From Colias croceus (lineage: Eukaryota; Arthropoda; Insecta; Lepidoptera; Pieridae): a DNA stretch of 64,000 bases. This document shows, one piece after another, positions 60,071 to 64,000 of this stretch. The stretch spans positions 7,031,001-7,095,000 of the forward strand of contig NC_059554.1 of assembly GCF_905220415.1 (NCBI RefSeq), given 5' to 3'. Under the pieces are notes generated by a model. The model had not been told where the DNA came from and searched no databases. It saw only the letters and a program-made list of their open reading frames with translations. Both the position numbers and the translations under genes were made by a program. Within the stretch, counting starts at the first letter, position 1, and every line of letters starts with the position of its first letter.

Positions 60071-61530
60071 GAACTCGAAGCACGTTTGAACACGCTCTGG
60101 AATATTTATTACCTAGTAGAATAGCCTACAATTAGTCTTGTTGTTTAACCTTTTGCCTAATTATGAAAAATACATTCTAATAAAATGCTCGAGTTCATCG
60201 ACACGATATATTGCTGATTTCAATTCAATTTTTATATGTTTGCGTGTAGTGATTAGGCTGGCACAATGTAAAGAAATGCATAAAACTTAAAAAAAAAACG
60301 ATTTTAATGTTTACTTCATGTCATGTCTTTTTTTTTGAAATTATACAATGTGAAAAATAAACTGAGGTAATTAAATTACTTAATTGGATCTAAAGTTGCT
60401 ATTAAAACAATATTAGCACAGCTTTGCAACATATACAATACAAAGGTCATCAAAGAAAAGTTTCATGTGACAGCCCTATTAGAATTGCTTCAGCTCTTCA
60501 GAGGAAGGCGCGTGACTTTTTAGCTAACTACACGCTTTGATTAGTTCGCGAAAATGCATTTCCCGGTAATGCGACCTAATACTAAAGTTTTATCGTTCCT
60601 GAACTAGAGTTATATCCCACATTACTTAAAGTGAACTATAAATCACAATCCCAATTGATAAGGCGATAACCGCGAGATACATTCTTATTCACCTGTTAAG
60701 AAACTGTCTATACAAGTTAAATATTATATGTATACAGGTAACTATGACAGCTTGACCGTAATAAGGAAAATTAATGAATTTTTCAAGTATTGCAATAGTG
60801 TGGGATAACCAATCATGAATAATAATTATTAAAAAATTCAAAACGTTAATTCCTTTTTAATGATTTTTAAGACTCAAAGGAACAAAAACACTGTTCACTA
60901 CATTTATAATATTACGAGCCCGTTCACGATAACGATTGCAAACAATTTTTCTTTAGCAAAGCTGTCAAGCCAACAAATGTTCGCCTGCGGTTAACACGAG
61001 AATCTAGATTTAATGATAGTCAATAAACATTTAAATTACATATTTACCGCTCGATCAATACTTCTGGATAAAAGTCTATAATTATAGAACCATAAAACCG
61101 CCATTATTTACGTTCCAAGACGATATTGTTGTTGAAATGTAGCTTCATTGTAAAAGAAAAGGACCTTGATAATAAAAAGAATACTAATGCGAAATAAATG
61201 ATAATCATATAACCTTGATGGCAAGTGCGACTACACAGAAATAGTATTTTTATAGGTTAGGTACTAAGTAATATACTACAAGTCTACAAACTACAAACAA
61301 TAAAATAATGAATGAATTGCATTTATTATAGCCGAATTGTTTTGTTCCTTTAACAAAATCTCATGTATATTTTTTTTGCAAAGACGCTAATAAGGTTAAC
61401 CGGTTCTAATATTTGTTGAGAGATATCGCCAGCGATCACACGTACTTTATTTAATAATGTTTACTGTTAGATGCGAAGGTTTTGTAGTTTGTACCCTATA
61501 CGGTCACACAGGTCGTCGTTAGTAATTGGA
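60071..61530. other. AT-rich stretch without supported genes
   Basis: Nothing supported. Confidence 0.4.
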
Positions 61531-61534
61531 GCCA

Positions 61535-61724
61535 TCCAACTAATATTATAAAATGCGAAGGTTTGTGAGGATGGATGGATGTTTGTTATCCTTTCACGCA
61601 AACACTACGGAACCGATTGTAATGAAATTTGGTATGTCGGTAGCTGAAGACATAGGCTACTTGTTCTCCCGCAAATCCGGTTTTATCTCTGAAAACGCGG
61701 GCGAAGCCACGTTCGGAAATCTAG
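61535..61724 (+). mobile_element. Non-autonomous Helitron, family A variant with GGAT repeat
   Basis: A-TC start (TCCAACTAATATTATAAAAT), GAGGATGGATGGATG, GGTATG..GACATAGGCTACTT, GCGGGCGAAGCC, CTAG end before T. The same subfamily as the relic at 890-1113. Confidence 0.88.
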
Positions 61725-61799
61725 TAGAAGTGTTATATTATTTGGTAAGCGCTGAGGCTTAAAACGTAAAGTGCATTTTCCATCATATGTAATGAAGGA

Positions 61800-61848
61800 A
61801 CAGCTCGCTTCAATGCTTACAGCAAATGTAAGCATTGAAGCGAGCTGT
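61800..61848. repeat. Perfect 22 bp hairpin, 5 nt loop
   Basis: 61800-61821 is the exact reverse complement of 61827-61848, with loop GCAAA. Confidence 0.92.
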
Positions 61849-62459
61849 AGCGTAGATGTGACTTATGCGTACAGTAAATTATAAACTAGGTTTACTTTCT
61901 AATATTCGGGAATATTAGCTCATATAGTAGATACCTAAATAAATAGGTGCAAATAGATGAGTGTAAATATATCGTTAAAATACTAAAAAGTATGTGGACT
62001 CTAAATATTAAAAATATGAAGTTATAAAATTCAAACATTATTCTCTAGTTGACTCATCGAATGTCATTAAAATATCTTGCAAGTTGCAAGATTAGAATAG
62101 GTCGTAAAGTACCTTCGCACATTATGGAATTAAACAGAGATAGGTTTTACTGTAGTGCGAGACATTAAAGTGGTTAAAATGTTGCGTTTTGATTGTTCCC
62201 TTGTCGGCTCCGAGTGTACTTAGCACAGTTTATTGAGACTTATTTGCAATAAAGTTATATTAACGATCTCACCACAACTTTTATAGTGCTAATTGGTCCC
62301 TTAAAAGTTTACTAGGTATTCTAAGCTAGAAAATTATTTCCATTGTTAATTTTTTACGAATTAAATGGTCACTTTCTTTTATAAAAATATATTTTTTAAT
62401 TAGAACTGTAGATTGAAAACTGAATTTAATTGAATCTACTTTTTTTAAGCGTTTGCTTC

Positions 62460-63110
62460 ACACCCCGATAGGGATTTACCCACTACAACTTCATGTAGCT
62501 TCATTTGAACGTGCATTTAGTTCAGCCAAGTAGACGTTATATCATTGTCTGCCCCTTGCTGTCTCTCATAGGCGCATCTGTCAGAACGCAATATATGGCG
62601 CATTACATACAACAGTTAACGCTTCTGCGATCATTACTACACATTTTCCATAAACTAGTTGCTCGTAAAACTGCACATATGTTTACCGGAGCGAGGTGCA
62701 GCACCTTAAAAGCATTGGTAATATAACAAAACGTCTGAACCGAAATTGCCCATAAAAGTCGGACGGCGTTTTCCAACTAAAGCCATGAAACTGAAACGCT
62801 GGTGGAATTTACAATGGTCTACTCCGTCTACATTTAACGTTCGTGACGTTCGCCTTAGTTTAATTAAAGTAGTTAAGGGTAAGCGTATTATTTGGTCGCA
62901 TATGCGCTATGCAAATGCACTCACGCCGGCACCTCCGACACTACATTCAGCATTACATTTTTCATATCATTCCACCAAGTCTTGAAAGGGAAATTGTGAA
63001 GACAAAAACTATGTTACCATGTTTTCTATGTAAGAACACACGTGTTATCTTCAAGTTTTTACAGAACACGCAACGGCATTATGATAATAGGGTGCACTGA
63101 GTTTTTATGT
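62460..63110. other. GC-richer segment without recognised gene
   Basis: Plus frames at 62505-62726, 62746-62985 and 62909-63100 lack domains and convincing splice sites. The base composition differs from the flanks, so an exon, regulatory block or decayed element is possible. Confidence 0.25.
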
Positions 63111-63417
63111 ACTTTGCAACTTATAAACTCGATGATAACCCAAAAGATAAGTGAAGATTTCATTTTGTATCGGTGAGAAAAATAAGCTGACATAATTTAA
63201 GCAGGTGAATATAAATAGCACACCTACGACTATTATGTATAAGCGGTGACAATACTTATCCTATAACCATAACCGTTTAGTTCTAAACTATCACTCTTCA
63301 ACACAATTTACACGTCAAGATAATTCCGTAAACTACAACAATGTAGGCTTGTATGATTGACATTACATGGCATTATAATTTTAAAACTTGCTTTTTAAAA
63401 ATATGAATTATTATGTA

Positions 63418-63600
63418 AGGCTGGTTTTAGTGTCACGATGATGCTGACGCGGACAGTACGCTGACCGTCGGTAATGAAGGCTGAAACGTATCAAACTCTA
63501 TAGAGCGTTTTATCAGCGCGCGTGCTTTCATAGAGTTTCATAGTTTTCGGCTGTGATCACCGACTGTAAGCCTACCGTCAGCGCGACACTAAAAACGGCT
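63418..63600. mobile_element. 183 bp MITE with imperfect inverted termini
   Basis: AGGCTGGTTTTAGTGTCACG at the left is matched inverted by CGCGACACTAAAAACGGCT at the right, with GCTGACGG-type sequence inside each end. TA on both sides may be the duplication. An inner inverted AAACTCTATAGA / TCATAGAGTTT pair lies near 63495-63540. Confidence 0.7.
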
Positions 63601-63604
63601 TAAA

Positions 63605-64000
63605 AAAGCTTAAAAAAGCGATGACGTCATACTCATTCGAATTAATCTTCTGTTTGACAACTGGGAGTTTAAAATATCTTAAAACGCACTTGAATAACGG
63701 GTTTAAATGCTCACGCTCGCAGCGTTCGAATTGTATAAATAAAATAAGAAAAAAAAACTTTGCAAAAGGTTTTGAGTTCAAAACTGTAAAGCTGATAAGC
63801 AAATGTCTTTTTGGTTTTTTAATTTAAAGATTCCAGGACAAACTAACAAACATTTATTGGTACGGGTTGCAAAGCACTGGTTTTTAAAAATGTATTTTAT
63901 CGACTGTACTACTTTTACCGTTTTGAAGATAAAACCATCATCAGCCCATGATGGTTCCCACTGCACAGACACAGGCCTCCTACAAGGGTGTTGTTACAAT
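63605..64000. other. AT-rich edge without supported genes
   Basis: TGACGTCA occurs at 63622-63629. The open frames on both strands show no domain. Confidence 0.35.

Noticed and set aside
61553..61762. 69-codon plus-strand frame
   Set aside because: Body of a Helitron; the frame is a known by-product of that repeat.

Overview
The window looks like nuclear DNA of a moth or butterfly (Lepidoptera). It is strongly AT-rich, has almost no long open reading frames, and carries many short non-autonomous Helitrons of the Lep1 type (5' TC, 3' CTAG before host T, GC-rich 3' hairpin). It also holds piggyBac-, hAT- and pogo-type DNA transposons with intact target-site duplications. There are no bacterial-style operons, rRNA or tRNA genes that I can recognise. 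Most of the listed open frames are chance frames in AT-rich DNA or frames running through repeats.

Genes. The left edge holds the 5' part of a minus-strand gene for the prefoldin-like protein UXT (1-379). A second minus-strand gene appears to end at 5752-5811, where a textbook acceptor site precedes a 19-codon terminal exon. Two further minus-strand candidate exons are at 15593-15799 and 37706-37914; the latter is a GC-rich island bounded by acceptor and donor signals. The other 58 kb is best read as long introns and/or intergenic DNA. I cannot link the candidate exons to one another.

Mobile DNA. Best supported are: a 1.3 kb internally deleted piggyBac element with TTAA duplications (33364-34679); a 1.3 kb pogo-like element with TA duplication and a psq-type helix-turn-helix reading frame (54675-56011); an unnamed 1.37 kb TA-flanked element with near-identical 30 bp inverted termini (58567-59935) that has been hit by a Helitron; a hAT-type MITE with a perfect 8 bp duplication (4373-4557); a poly(A) retroposon with a perfect 16 bp duplication (9119-9316); several other MITEs; and about 14 Helitron copies or fragments in at least four families.

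Most unusual signal. Several loci carry perfect snap-back hairpins: arms of 17-26 bp with 4-8 nt loops and unrelated arm sequences. One compound 54 bp + 32 bp palindrome occupies 18101-18303. No target-site signature explains them. I infer template-switch or fold-back replication events, or hairpin RNA sources, rather than a known element family.
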